From positions 218,380 through 282,379 of the forward strand of contig NZ_JANQBC010000009.1 in NCBI RefSeq assembly GCF_024721995.1: DNA of 64,000 nucleotides, read 5' to 3'. This document shows, one piece after another, positions 26,151-34,094 of the stretch. How positions within the stretch are numbered: the stretch's first letter is position 1; every line of letters starts with the position of its first letter. Origin of the DNA: Paenibacillus radicibacter (GTDB lineage Bacteria > Bacillota > Bacilli > Paenibacillales > NBRC-103111). The notes beneath the pieces are model-generated. The model was not told the origin of the DNA. It saw nothing but the letters and a program-made list of their open reading frames with translations, and did no database searches. The position numbers and the translations under genes were made by a program.

Positions 26151-27056
26151 TCATTCATATTTGATTATGATTCCGTTCATATTAGCCATCTTTTTGAATT
26201 TATCACCCGAACTGCCTTGAATGCTTAAGTTTATTGAATCATGCCAGCTAATCTGAAATTCACTATCGGAAATGTACACATTCCCGGTCACATTTGCAAG
26301 TTCACTGCTTTGCTCAATTACGGACAAATGGTAGCTGAACCCTGTTGTAGCCCCACAATCTCTTTCATAATAAACAGCTGTAAAATGGCCACCATCGGGT
26401 TGATTCAGATTACGAATAATCTTATTACCACATGCACTGGACATCACCTTACTGCCGAATTGAATAAGGGATAGAACAGTAATACCAATTACAATAAGTA
26501 GTGATAGAGTTAAGAGCCATACATTTCGTCTTAACAAGCGCCTCTTGATTTGATTAAAATCACTCGATACATCAATGTCCAATTTTCTATTGTCCATCAA
26601 TCGAATGACCTTATCATTGTGTAATTTCAATCTTTCCTCAAACCCCGCTCGGCTCTGTTCAAAATCTCTCGTCCACTTATACATATTTTTCAACATCGTA
26701 AGGTTCGGTTTGTAATGACACTTCTCTATACCAAGCCTTTGTTTAACGAATCGCGTTGATATCCGTAGTCGGCGTTTCCACAGCGGAGGATCAAGGAAGA
26801 TGATCGTATCCGCCATCTCATATAAACAGCGGTAAGAATCGCGATCCACCCCTTCCATAATCCATGCACCTTGACTATCAATATCCTGAATAACTTGAAC
26901 TTGTTCTTCTGCTGTACGTTTATACCTACCCGCTTCTGTTTTGTGGTACACAACGCTATCGAGTTCATACCAGGTAATATTAAGATCCTTCGATAATTGC
27001 TTCGCTAAAGTAGTTTTGCCACTTGCCACAATTCCCACAATGAAGATTTTTCTCAT
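26151..27056 (-). CDS. Fusion of P-loop kinase domain, one transmembrane helix and a DUF5412-like domain
   Basis: 301 residues. Residues 1-160 are a FlaR/adenylate-kinase-like P-loop domain (GIVASGKT 8-15, WIMEGVDRD, IIFLDPPLWKRRLRISTR). A basic stretch KRRLLRR leads into a single hydrophobic helix (about 179-200). The remaining ~95 residues (CGNKIIRNLNQPDGGHFTAVYYERDCGATTGFSYHLSV) resemble the DUF5412 domain of Bacillus membrane proteins. The start ATG 27056 overlaps the upstream GNAT stop. A cytosolic kinase joined to an external domain is unusual. Confidence 0.8.
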   Translation of the reverse strand: MRKIFIVGIVASGKTTLAKQLSKDLNITWYELDSVVYHKTEAGRYKRTAEEQVQVIQDIDSQGAWIMEGVDRDSYRCLYEMADTIIFLDPPLWKRRLRISTRFVKQRLGIEKCHYKPNLTMLKNMYKWTRDFEQSRAGFEERLKLHNDKVIRLMDNRKLDIDVSSDFNQIKRRLLRRNVWLLTLSLLIVIGITVLSLIQFGSKVMSSACGNKIIRNLNQPDGGHFTAVYYERDCGATTGFSYHLSVIEQSSELANVTGNVYISDSEFQISWHDSINLSIQGSSGDKFKKMANMNGIIIKYE

Positions 27057-27868
27057 GAAGTCCACGTTGTCCTTACATACCCTATCTTCATTCCAGCACA
27101 CTCCATGTTTCTATGGCTCTGTGATAGGAATGCACACTGGCTGACAACAAGTTTACAGTTACTTTTCCTTGCTTCTTCAATCCTTTTTTTGATGAGTAGT
27201 TGATGTAATCCTAGATTTCTATACTCGGGTAATGTAGCTGCAAATGTTAATGAAGCTGTCGTATCCTTCGTATACATGACCGCAACTGCAGCTGGGTTCT
27301 TTTGATAATAGGCGATGAAGAATTTCCAGCCTGGTCGGTTATACAAGACTTGATTATTCGCGGCGACATACGGTATTCCGTCATCAGACAATCCTGTTCC
27401 TCTGCAATGGATAGATGCATAAGTCATCATCTGATTCTCTTGTAATTCTTCTATTTCTATGTACTCAGAAGGAACCTGCACGTTAACATTACTCGCTGTT
27501 AACTCTGTATATACAGAAGTGTGAAAACCTGATTGATACAACCCACGTTCTGATAAATGCTTCAATACATTCTGATCAACAAGAGAAGGAACAATTTCAA
27601 ATTGAACTTTTCTTCCTCTTCCTATGTAGTAATCCATAATCTGATTGATCCTATCAACGTCGCTGCTTGAGAATCCCTTCACTGTATTAAACGCCGCCCA
27701 AGGCATTGTTCGACTATATAAACATAAGGCGTTGCCGAACTTTTGAACTGCAATTCCTTCAGGGTTCCCTGGCCTTTCTTGAATGGCTGTTACGCGATCA
27801 TACATGTAATCCATCTCAGACTGCTCAATCTTCTTAATCAATGTTTCAGTAAGTACAGAATTCATCAT
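27053..27868 (-). CDS. GNAT acetyltransferase with N-terminal extension
   Basis: 271 residues. The GNAT core is in the C-terminal half: AAVAVMYTKDTTASLTFAATLPEYRNLGLHQLLIKKRIEEA, with an R-N-L-G-L-H loop in place of the usual R-x-x-G-x-G, then SQCAFLSQSHRNMECAGMKIGYVRTTW. The N-terminal ~130 residues (IQERPGNPEGIAVQKFGNALCLYSRTMPWAAFN) match a subgroup that carries a GNAT-like first lobe. GGAGCAAAA precedes ATG at 27868. The kinase-fusion gene overlaps its end. Confidence 0.85.
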   Translation of the reverse strand: MMNSVLTETLIKKIEQSEMDYMYDRVTAIQERPGNPEGIAVQKFGNALCLYSRTMPWAAFNTVKGFSSSDVDRINQIMDYYIGRGRKVQFEIVPSLVDQNVLKHLSERGLYQSGFHTSVYTELTASNVNVQVPSEYIEIEELQENQMMTYASIHCRGTGLSDDGIPYVAANNQVLYNRPGWKFFIAYYQKNPAAVAVMYTKDTTASLTFAATLPEYRNLGLHQLLIKKRIEEARKSNCKLVVSQCAFLSQSHRNMECAGMKIGYVRTTWTS

Positions 27869-27948
27869 TTTTGCTCCTTCTTGTTATTAATCTCATACAA
27901 TACGTCAATCAAGACACCCAAAACTGGATGATGCAATCCAATCTATGG

Positions 27949-27954
27949 TATACT
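27949..27954 (+). promoter_or_regulatory. Possible -10 box for the UPF0053 pair
   Basis: TATACT lies about 100 nt before the first UPF0053 start. The -35 region (around TGGATG, about 17-18 nt upstream) is weak. This would give a leader of roughly 95 nt containing the GGAGG-hairpin element. Confidence 0.35.
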
Positions 27955-28025
27955 TTTGCCAATTCATACAATGAAAGGAGTTATAGTTCTCTGTTAGAAA
28001 TTAACACTTAGATGCTACTACATAC

Positions 28026-28055
28026 GGAGGTGAATCCCTCAATCGAGGGAAGTAA
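28026..28055 (+). promoter_or_regulatory. Structured ribosome-binding site: GGAGG, hairpin, then TTG start
   Basis: GGAGG (28026-28030) is 25 nt from the TTG start, too far for normal use. In between lies the hairpin TCCCTC-AATC-GAGGGA (28035-28050). With the hairpin looped out, the spacing is 9 nt. Alternatively GAGGG (28045-28049) is the proximal ribosome site and is masked by CCCTC, which can also pair with the upstream GAGG. The same layout precedes the paralogue at 29428. Confidence 0.7.
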
Positions 28056-29369
28056 TTGGACATAATCACGTTAACAAATTTATTCATTCTTGCAGTATTA
28101 ATTGGACTAACCGCTTTTTTCGTTGCAGCAGAGTTTGCCGCTGTCAAAATTCGGCTTTCTAGAATTGATCAACTTATTGCAGAAGGAAACCAGAAAGCGA
28201 TTATAGCTAAGAAAGTGGCAAGCGACTTAGACTACTATTTATCCGCCTGCCAGCTCGGAATCACGATAACAGCGCTAGGATTAGGTGCTATTGGTAAGCC
28301 AACTGTGGAGCGCTTGTTGTATCCACTTTTCGATTTATTCAATGTATCGGCGTCAGTCTCTTCTATCGCGTCCTATGCCATCGCCTTTATTTTCGTGACT
28401 TTTCTTCACGTTGTAGTAGGTGAAATGGCTCCCAAGACACTCGCGATTCAGTTTTCCGAAAAACTGACATTGATGTTGTCTGGCCCGCTCTACTGGTTCG
28501 GGAAAGTCATGTATCCTTTTATATGGGCATTAAATGGAGCTTCGCGTGTTATACTTAGAGGTTTCGGAGTAAAGCCTGCCGGTCATGATCATGTCTACTC
28601 TGAGGATGAATTGCGTATTATTATGAACCAAAGTTACCAAGGCGGAGAGATCAATCAGACTGAGCTGACTTTCATGGAGAACGTCTTCTCATTTGATGAG
28701 CGTGACACCAAAGATATTATGGTTCCACGTACGGATCTAGTCGTTCTAGACAAAGATATGAAATATTCAGAAATCATAGAGATTCTAGATAAATATAATT
28801 ATACAAGATATCCGGTCACCATGAACAACGATAAAGATAAAGTAATCGGAATTGTGAACGTGAAAAAAATGCTTCCCCATATCATAGCAGGCAGAGAGCG
28901 CAAACTTGAAGAATTTGTTCGATCTATGCCTATCGTACTAGACGCTGTTCCCATCCAAAAAGTGATGAAGATCATGCAACAACAACGCGTGCATATGGCT
29001 CTAGTTATTGATGAATATGGTGGAACTTCAGGAATTGTAACAATGGAAGATATTCTCGAAGAGATTGTTGGCGAGATCCGGGACGAGTTTGATATAGATG
29101 AAAAAGCGGATATCCAGAAAGTATCGGAGAACGAATACTTAATTAATGGACGAGTTCTATTAGAAGAACTGAAGAAGCAGTTCGGGTTTATTTTCGAAAA
29201 TGAAGAGGAAATTGATACGATCGGTGGTTGGATTCAATATCGTAAAGGTAGAGCAGTTGATGAAGGTGAGATACTCGATCATGAAGATCATACTTGGATC
29301 GTATCAGAGACCGATAACCTTCAGATTAAGCAAGTCATATTGAAGCTTACACATGTCCAGAACGACTAA
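28056..29369 (+). CDS. UPF0053 'hemolysin' family membrane protein (CNNM-CBS-CorC_HlyC)
   Basis: 437 residues from TTG at 28056; the codon immediately before is an in-frame TAA, so no upstream start is possible. The DUF21/CNNM transmembrane domain occupies about 1-190 (ILAVLIGLTAFFVAAEFA, YYLSACQLGITITALGLGAIG). A CBS pair follows at about 205-335 (DIMVPRTDLVVLD, HMALVIDEYGGTSGIVTMEDILEEIVGEI), then the CorC_HlyC domain to the end (WIQYRKGRAVDEGE). Relatives act in Mg2+/Co2+ transport; the hemolysin name is historical. A second paralogue follows 58 nt downstream. Confidence 0.93.
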   Translation: MDIITLTNLFILAVLIGLTAFFVAAEFAAVKIRLSRIDQLIAEGNQKAIIAKKVASDLDYYLSACQLGITITALGLGAIGKPTVERLLYPLFDLFNVSASVSSIASYAIAFIFVTFLHVVVGEMAPKTLAIQFSEKLTLMLSGPLYWFGKVMYPFIWALNGASRVILRGFGVKPAGHDHVYSEDELRIIMNQSYQGGEINQTELTFMENVFSFDERDTKDIMVPRTDLVVLDKDMKYSEIIEILDKYNYTRYPVTMNNDKDKVIGIVNVKKMLPHIIAGRERKLEEFVRSMPIVLDAVPIQKVMKIMQQQRVHMALVIDEYGGTSGIVTMEDILEEIVGEIRDEFDIDEKADIQKVSENEYLINGRVLLEELKKQFGFIFENEEEIDTIGGWIQYRKGRAVDEGEILDHEDHTWIVSETDNLQIKQVILKLTHVQND

Positions 29370-29398
29370 TATACGATCAACTAAGACCACATACTTAC

Positions 29399-29427
29399 GG
29401 AGGTGAACCCTCAGCCTGAGGGAAACA
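29399..29427 (+). promoter_or_regulatory. Structured ribosome-binding site of the second UPF0053 gene
   Basis: GGAGG (29399-29403) and TGAA are followed by CCCTCA-GCC-TGAGGG (29408-29422) and then AAACA-TTG. The sequence differs from the first copy, but the hairpin, the GGAGG/CCCTC/GAGGG triple complementarity and the 9-nt spacing after loop-out are all preserved. Confidence 0.7.
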
Positions 29428-30510
29428 TTGGACGGAATAATTGTTCTTAATTTAATTTTAGTTGCTGTATTTATCGCGTTAACTGCTTTTTTCGTTGGAG
29501 CAGAGTTTGCAATTCTCAAAGTTAGAATGTCGCGAATCGATCAGTTAGTTGCAGAAGGCAATAAAAAAGCAGTTCTAGCGAAGAAAGTTGCTCAAGAACT
29601 GGACTATTATCTATCCGCCTGCCAGCTAGGGATTACAATCACAGCACTTATTCTAGGTGCCCTTGGAGAACCTACTGTAGAGCGCATTTTACACCCGCTA
29701 TTCGTAAGTTTAGAAGTACCTGCTGCTCTTGCAACTGTACTTTCTTACGGTATTGCGTTATCACTCATTACCTTCCTGCATGTAGTAGTTGGGGAATTAG
29801 CTCCTAAGACCCTTGCGATTCAATATGCGGAGAAAATGACACTTCTATTAGCACCGCCGCTCTATTGGTTCGGTAAAGTAACAAGCCCAATCATTAAAGC
29901 ATTAAATGGATCGGCTACGCTGCTCCTCAGAATCTTTGGCATTAAGCCATCTGGTCATGATTCGGTTCATTCCGAAGAAGAAATCAAATGGATCGCGGAT
30001 CAAAGTTATCAGAGCGGTGAGATCAATAAAACCGAGCATGACTATTTGAACAATATTATCGCTTTTGATAAACGGAAGCTGCACGAAATCATGATCCCAC
30101 AGGAAAGAATCATTTCGATTAGAAAAGACATGACAACCGATCATGTGATTGCATTCCTGAACGATTATGACTACACCAGATACCCTGTATCCTGTAATGA
30201 GAAACCGAATGAATATATAGGTTATCTGAACGCGAAAGAAATGCTAACAGCTATAGCAGCAGGCAGAACTTGCGTACTGGCTCATTTCATTCATGAAATG
30301 CCAAGACTCTCTGCTCAATCATCTATTAGAGACGTTCTTGTCAAAATGCAGCAAACTCGCGTTCATATGGCAGTCGTCCTGAATGATACGAACACGATTG
30401 TGGGACTGGTTACGATGGAAGATATTCTTGAAGAAATCGTTGGGGATATTCGTGATGAATCCTATCGAAGTATACAAATTAAGATCCCACCACATCGAGC
30501 AAGATTGTAG
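29428..30510 (+). CDS. UPF0053 'hemolysin' family membrane protein lacking the CorC_HlyC domain
   Basis: 360 residues from TTG at 29428. It is a clear paralogue of the preceding gene (TAFFVGAEFAILKVRMSRIDQLVAEGNKKAVLAKKVAQELDYY). The CNNM domain and both CBS motifs are present up to EDILEEIVGDIRDES, after which only 15 residues (YRSIQIKIPPHRARL) remain before the stop, so the C-terminal CorC_HlyC domain is missing. A strong terminator starts 19 nt later. Probably a duplicated gene that lost its end. Confidence 0.9.
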   Translation: MDGIIVLNLILVAVFIALTAFFVGAEFAILKVRMSRIDQLVAEGNKKAVLAKKVAQELDYYLSACQLGITITALILGALGEPTVERILHPLFVSLEVPAALATVLSYGIALSLITFLHVVVGELAPKTLAIQYAEKMTLLLAPPLYWFGKVTSPIIKALNGSATLLLRIFGIKPSGHDSVHSEEEIKWIADQSYQSGEINKTEHDYLNNIIAFDKRKLHEIMIPQERIISIRKDMTTDHVIAFLNDYDYTRYPVSCNEKPNEYIGYLNAKEMLTAIAAGRTCVLAHFIHEMPRLSAQSSIRDVLVKMQQTRVHMAVVLNDTNTIVGLVTMEDILEEIVGDIRDESYRSIQIKIPPHRARL

Positions 30511-30529
30511 CCGTAAATGAACAAAGTAA

Positions 30530-30572
30530 AAGCCTTCCATCCCTATTCATTAGGGATGTGAAGGCTTTTTTC
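30530..30572 (+). terminator. Strong Rho-independent terminator after the UPF0053 pair
   Basis: AAAGCCTTC-(A)-ATCCCTA / TAGGGAT-(GTG)-GAAGGCTTT forms a long stem with a short internal bulge and a TTCAT loop, followed by TTTTTT. It lies between the second UPF0053 gene and a convergent gene ending at 30576 and may serve both strands. Confidence 0.9.
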
Positions 30573-30575
30573 TGA

Positions 30576-30875
30576 TTAGGGATGTTGTTGAAAAGCTAAT
30601 CCCGCTTCTTGCAATGCTGCTCTTAGCTTAGGTAACGACGCGGGTCCCATCCCGTGGAATTTCATGATATCTTTTTCACTATGGGAAGCTAATTGTTCTA
30701 CTGTTGTGATCCCGTTGTGCTCTAATGCTCTTCTCGGTGGTGCTGACAGCACCGAAAGAAATCCATCAGCAGGTTTACGTTCCTGCTCACAGGTTGGGCA
30801 AGTTGGACAGTCCGTACTTTTATCATATTGATGTCCCTTCGGGCAAGTCCGCAAAGTTTTATTGGAAGTTGTCAC
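30576..30875 (-). CDS. Zinc-ribbon plus RNA polymerase alpha-CTD-like protein
   Basis: 99 residues from GTG at 30875. The N-terminal Cys cluster (CPKGHQYDKSTDCPTCPTCEQ) is a likely zinc ribbon. The C-terminal half (LSAPPRRALEHNGITTVEQLASHSEKDIMKFHGMGPASLPKLRAALQEAGLAF) is the helix-hairpin-helix fold of the RNA polymerase alpha C-terminal domain. In alpha this domain binds UP-element DNA and activators. A free-standing copy could bind DNA; its role here is unknown. Confidence 0.85.
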   Translation of the reverse strand: MTTSNKTLRTCPKGHQYDKSTDCPTCPTCEQERKPADGFLSVLSAPPRRALEHNGITTVEQLASHSEKDIMKFHGMGPASLPKLRAALQEAGLAFQQHP

Positions 30876-30901
30876 GATTAAACGCCTGCTTTCTTTTCCA
30901 G

Positions 30902-31264
30902 TTAAATATATTCATAGAAAATGATTCGGTTTCCAAAAGGATCAATAACACAGCACTCTTCACTCCCCCAAGGGGTACGCTCTATCCCTGGACGTGAATA
31001 CGAATACTGCTTACCGATCAATTCCTTATGTAAGTCTGTAATGCCATCCACTTGAATTCGAATCGCGGCCCCCGGACTGCAATCACCATAATGTTCACTT
31101 AAGTGGATCTTCAGCCCATTCTTTGAAATTTGCATGTAGAGCGGCAATTGTTCCTCAAATCGATGCTCCCAATCGGGTTCAAATCCTAAATAATTCAAGT
31201 AAAATTCTCTCGCCTTCGCGACATCAAATATCCGTAAGATCGGTACAACTTCCTGAAGCTTCAT
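30902..31264 (-). CDS. Glyoxalase/bleomycin-resistance-fold protein
   Basis: 120 residues from MKLQEVVPILRIFDVAKAREFYLNYLGFEPDWEHRFEE, the standard start of a VOC-fold domain. It ends CVIDPFGNRIIFYE, the paired metal-side motif. The single-domain layout resembles bleomycin-binding proteins, but many such proteins have other or unknown ligands, so resistance is not implied. GGAGGTTAGCAGA precedes ATG at 31264. Confidence 0.87.
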   Translation of the reverse strand: MKLQEVVPILRIFDVAKAREFYLNYLGFEPDWEHRFEEQLPLYMQISKNGLKIHLSEHYGDCSPGAAIRIQVDGITDLHKELIGKQYSYSRPGIERTPWGSEECCVIDPFGNRIIFYEYI

Positions 31265-31392
31265 TCTGCTAACCTCCATAAAAGCCGTTTGCACGCCTGC
31301 AGCAGGCATCGATCACCAATAAATGAACGTTGACCTATCTCTGAAAGGCAATCTTGCAAAGGGTTACTTGTAGACATGCACTAGCCTCATTC

Positions 31393-31899
31393 CTATTGAC
31401 TAATATAATGCCATGGAATATTGAACATAACCTTACCAATTAATTTATCCTTTTTAACAAAAGGTACGTCCCATAGATGACCATCCAAACTCATATTACG
31501 ATTATCCCCAAGGAAAAAATAGCTGTCTTCCGGAACCATAATCGGTCCGAAATTATAAGTCATTCTTTCATTAAGATAAGGCTCATCGAGCTTCTCGTCA
31601 TTGCGATACAGTTCTCCATCTTTAATTAGAATCTTATCACCTGGAAGGCCGATCAATCTTTTCACATAGCGATTGTCTTCTTCGCCTTTAACAGGAGGGT
31701 GAAACACGACCATATCTCCGTGCTTTATTTCCGTTTCCCAAGGAAATTTTTCCACTACAACTCGATCATTAATTTGAAGTGTAGGGATCATGGAACCTGT
31801 CGGGATATGCATAGCCTCGGCTACGTATGTACGGATGAATAAGGATAGAACAATTGCAATTGCGATGCTTGGCAGCCAGTTTTTGATAAATTTTTTCAT
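31393..31899 (-). CDS. lepB: Type I signal peptidase
   Basis: 168 residues. One N-terminal membrane helix (about 9-27) is followed by the catalytic Ser36 in PTGSMIPTL and Lys80 in NRYVKRLIGLPGD, with YFFLGDNRNMSLDG as the box E. These are all hallmarks of the SipS/LepB family that removes signal peptides outside the membrane. The length is normal for the short Firmicute type. GAGGAGGATTATC precedes ATG at 31899. It follows a small membrane-protein gene. Confidence 0.95.
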   Translation of the reverse strand: MKKFIKNWLPSIAIAIVLSLFIRTYVAEAMHIPTGSMIPTLQINDRVVVEKFPWETEIKHGDMVVFHPPVKGEEDNRYVKRLIGLPGDKILIKDGELYRNDEKLDEPYLNERMTYNFGPIMVPEDSYFFLGDNRNMSLDGHLWDVPFVKKDKLIGKVMFNIPWHYISQ

Positions 31900-31938
31900 G
31901 ATAATCCTCCTCTATTAATACCAAATATTCTTTTATTA

Positions 31939-32184
31939 TTACTTCATACTAGTATCCTTCAATTTCAATATCTTATCTTCTATTCTAAACCTAGCCACAT
32001 CTTTTATATCAAAATCTTTCTTCGTGCTGACAGCTTCGATTAAATCTTTCTTAAATTGTTCAGCATTTGCATTGTTCACTTTTACCTTGCTGTATGAATA
32101 ATAGCTAAACAAAAAAAAGACCAAAATAACAGCAGTTATTACAAGTACAACCCCCTTCAACGTTTTAAAAGTCAGATCCTCCAC
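31939..32184 (-). CDS. Small membrane-anchored protein of unknown function
   Basis: About 81 residues if started at GTG 32184. One N-terminal hydrophobic helix (about 9-29, VVLVITAVILVFFLFSYY) is followed by a soluble, probably external, Lys/Asp-rich tail. The start is uncertain because GGAGG lies only just downstream of that GTG. No family recognised. It is immediately upstream of the signal peptidase gene on the same strand. Confidence 0.5.
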   Translation of the reverse strand: MEDLTFKTLKGVVLVITAVILVFFLFSYYSYSKVKVNNANAEQFKKDLIEAVSTKKDFDIKDVARFRIEDKILKLKDTSMK

Positions 32185-32315
32185 CTACTTTTGGGGATTA
32201 TAGCCTGTTAAATTATCTCTATATTTATCGTGTAACTGCCTTTCATTCTTAATTGACTCACCTGTCATCTAGTAATTACTTCATACTACATCTAGTATAT
32301 TCCATTTCTCTCCAA

Positions 32316-32346
32316 ACAAAAAGCCCAGCGATCTCTCGCCAGGCTT
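32316..32346 (-). terminator. Rho-independent terminator of the catabolic operon
   Basis: On the minus strand AAGCCTGGCGA-GAGA-TCGCTGGGCTT forms an 11-bp stem (two G-U pairs) closed by a GNRA tetraloop and followed by TTTTT. It lies about 54 nt behind the stop of the last operon gene at 32400. Confidence 0.92.
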
Positions 32347-32399
32347 CTTGCTTCAATCAACTACTCTATCTTATCCTCTTTGAAAATAATTCCTAAACC

Positions 32400-33851
32400 C
32401 TAAACCATCAAACCAGTCTTGTAAGCCTCACCAAAGCTCTTCGTCGCCATGCGCTCGCCGATTGTCCACCATTGCTTAATACCAGCAGCATCAGCAAGTG
32501 GCAATTTCTCAGCCGCTTTTCTCATGCGCTCAAGCGCTTGCGTTGCACGCGCACGTACTAAGAACAGATCTTGACCTACTAGCTCGCCATGACGCTTCTT
32601 GATCTCACCATCAATAATAACTGTGTCAACGTCAGCAGCTGTTGTTTGCAGTACAACTGTACCTGCAGGGTAACTGGAAGGTACGAAGCTGCGTTTTGCA
32701 GACACAATGATAACATCTGCTTTCTTACCAGGAGTCAAGGAACCGATCTCATCGCCTAAGCCAAGTGCTTCAGCTCCACCTTGTGTTGCCCAGCGAAGAG
32801 CATCACGCACGCTTAGATCGATTGTCATAGGCATTGTACCATTAGCATGTACTTTGTCGTTATCGATTGTACGTTGGAATTGAAGACCAAGACGCATTTG
32901 GGAGAACAAGTCACCAGAACCTACGCACACGATGTCTGTACTAAAGGAAGGCATAATACCATGCTCTAAGCTCTTACGGAATGGAGGGTGCCCCATACCC
33001 ATCTGCATTTCTGTCTCAGGAGAGATGGATACTTTACCGCCTGTTTCTTTTACAATTTCCCATTCAGGATCTGTAAAGCCATTGCAGTGGATATGCAAGT
33101 GATTAGGACGAATCAGGTTATGATCTTTGAACTCACGAAGTCCCTTAAGCAGCAAGGAGGAAGTTGCAGCACCTGTATGGGAACACATTAATACCCCCAT
33201 ATCTGCACCTTTATTAAATTCTGCAGCAGAATGCTCGAACGGCAGTGTTCCATAGTCGCTCATTAAAATACCCATTTTGACAAGGGAATCACTGCTGAAT
33301 TGATCTTTAAGTAATCTCTCTGCATCTCTCAAGCGCTCGGAATGCTCATGGAATGCACGTGGCTGGAAGTCATAGTGCTGCATGCCGTAAGCATACACAC
33401 CGCGAATACCTGTTTGACGTAAAGATTCAACAGCTGCAATTCCGTGATCCGGTGTATTTACGCAGTCACAGCAATCCATAATTGTAGTAACGCCTGAGTC
33501 GATTGCTTCAAGTGAACCAACGAGTGTTGCAGCTCCCATATCTTCAGCTGTTACAACAGAGCCAATACGGTAGAACGTATTTACAAGGAACTCAGGCAAG
33601 GACATATCTGCAGAAATTGCGCGAAGCAAGGACATCCAAGTATGTCTGTGGCTATCTACGATACCTGGAAGAATGATGCCGCCTTCAGCGTCAATCACTT
33701 CAGCTTCAATACCTGTGAAGTCTTCAGCACTTTCCGCAACAGCTACGATTTTATTGCCTTCAATTAGTACTGCACCATTTGGCAAGTCACCTAGATTGTC
33801 ATCCATTGTAATAATGTAACCATTCGTAATAATTTTGCGGTTTGTGCTCAT
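32400..33851 (-). CDS. Amidohydrolase, ATZ/TRZ or cytosine-deaminase-like
   Basis: 483 residues. Metal ligands follow the ATZ/TRZ amidohydrolase order: HRH (68-70) in GIVDSHRHTW, then CSHTG, HIHCNG and the Asp of SFSTDIV. The small N- and C-terminal beta-sandwich is present (NGYIITMDDNLGDL, LTPGKKADVIIV). Enzymes of this group deaminate or dechlorinate heteroaromatic rings. AAGGAGG precedes ATG at 33851. As the last gene of the quinolone-type operon it may prepare the ring substrate, for example by deamination; this is inference. A 243-bp gap with a cre site separates it from the permease. Confidence 0.88.
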   Translation of the reverse strand: MSTNRKIITNGYIITMDDNLGDLPNGAVLIEGNKIVAVAESAEDFTGIEAEVIDAEGGIILPGIVDSHRHTWMSLLRAISADMSLPEFLVNTFYRIGSVVTAEDMGAATLVGSLEAIDSGVTTIMDCCDCVNTPDHGIAAVESLRQTGIRGVYAYGMQHYDFQPRAFHEHSERLRDAERLLKDQFSSDSLVKMGILMSDYGTLPFEHSAAEFNKGADMGVLMCSHTGAATSSLLLKGLREFKDHNLIRPNHLHIHCNGFTDPEWEIVKETGGKVSISPETEMQMGMGHPPFRKSLEHGIMPSFSTDIVCVGSGDLFSQMRLGLQFQRTIDNDKVHANGTMPMTIDLSVRDALRWATQGGAEALGLGDEIGSLTPGKKADVIIVSAKRSFVPSSYPAGTVVLQTTAADVDTVIIDGEIKKRHGELVGQDLFLVRARATQALERMRKAAEKLPLADAAGIKQWWTIGERMATKSFGEAYKTGLMV

Positions 33852-34022
33852 CGTTTTCTTCCTCCTTATAATTAGACCCATATTTTGTAACGCTGTTCAC
33901 TTCCAACCCATTTCAATAAAAACCCAAAACTCTGTTATTCGGAGGAGGACGCGCCCCCCATTTCCTTCGATTATCTACTGTTTCTACCTGAATACCTCGT
34001 CCATAAGTATCTGACACAATGT

Positions 34023-34036
34023 CGAAAACGCTTACA
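34023..34036. promoter_or_regulatory. Probable cre (CcpA) site before the amidohydrolase gene
   Basis: Read on the minus strand TGTAAGCGTTTTCG matches the cre consensus TGWAANCGNTNWCA at 13 of 14 positions. It lies in the 243-bp gap between the permease and amidohydrolase genes, where a secondary promoter or a CcpA roadblock would fit. Confidence 0.55.
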
Positions 34037-34094
34037 TTATTGCGTATCCGAAAAGTTCTTATATCCACGCCCCTTATATCCCCATTTAAGTTCA

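Noticed and set aside
1..27868. Interpretation of the small-gene run as an integron cassette array
   Set aside because: No tyrosine integrase, no repeated attC-like sites between genes, and many genes overlap by 4 nt, which cassettes do not.
28056..30510. Reading the two 'hemolysin' genes as toxins
   Set aside because: They are CNNM/CBS/CorC-type membrane proteins; the hemolysin name is historical and no pore-forming domain is present.
30902..31264. Annotation as bleomycin resistance protein
   Set aside because: Only the VOC fold is evident; most single-domain members are not resistance proteins.
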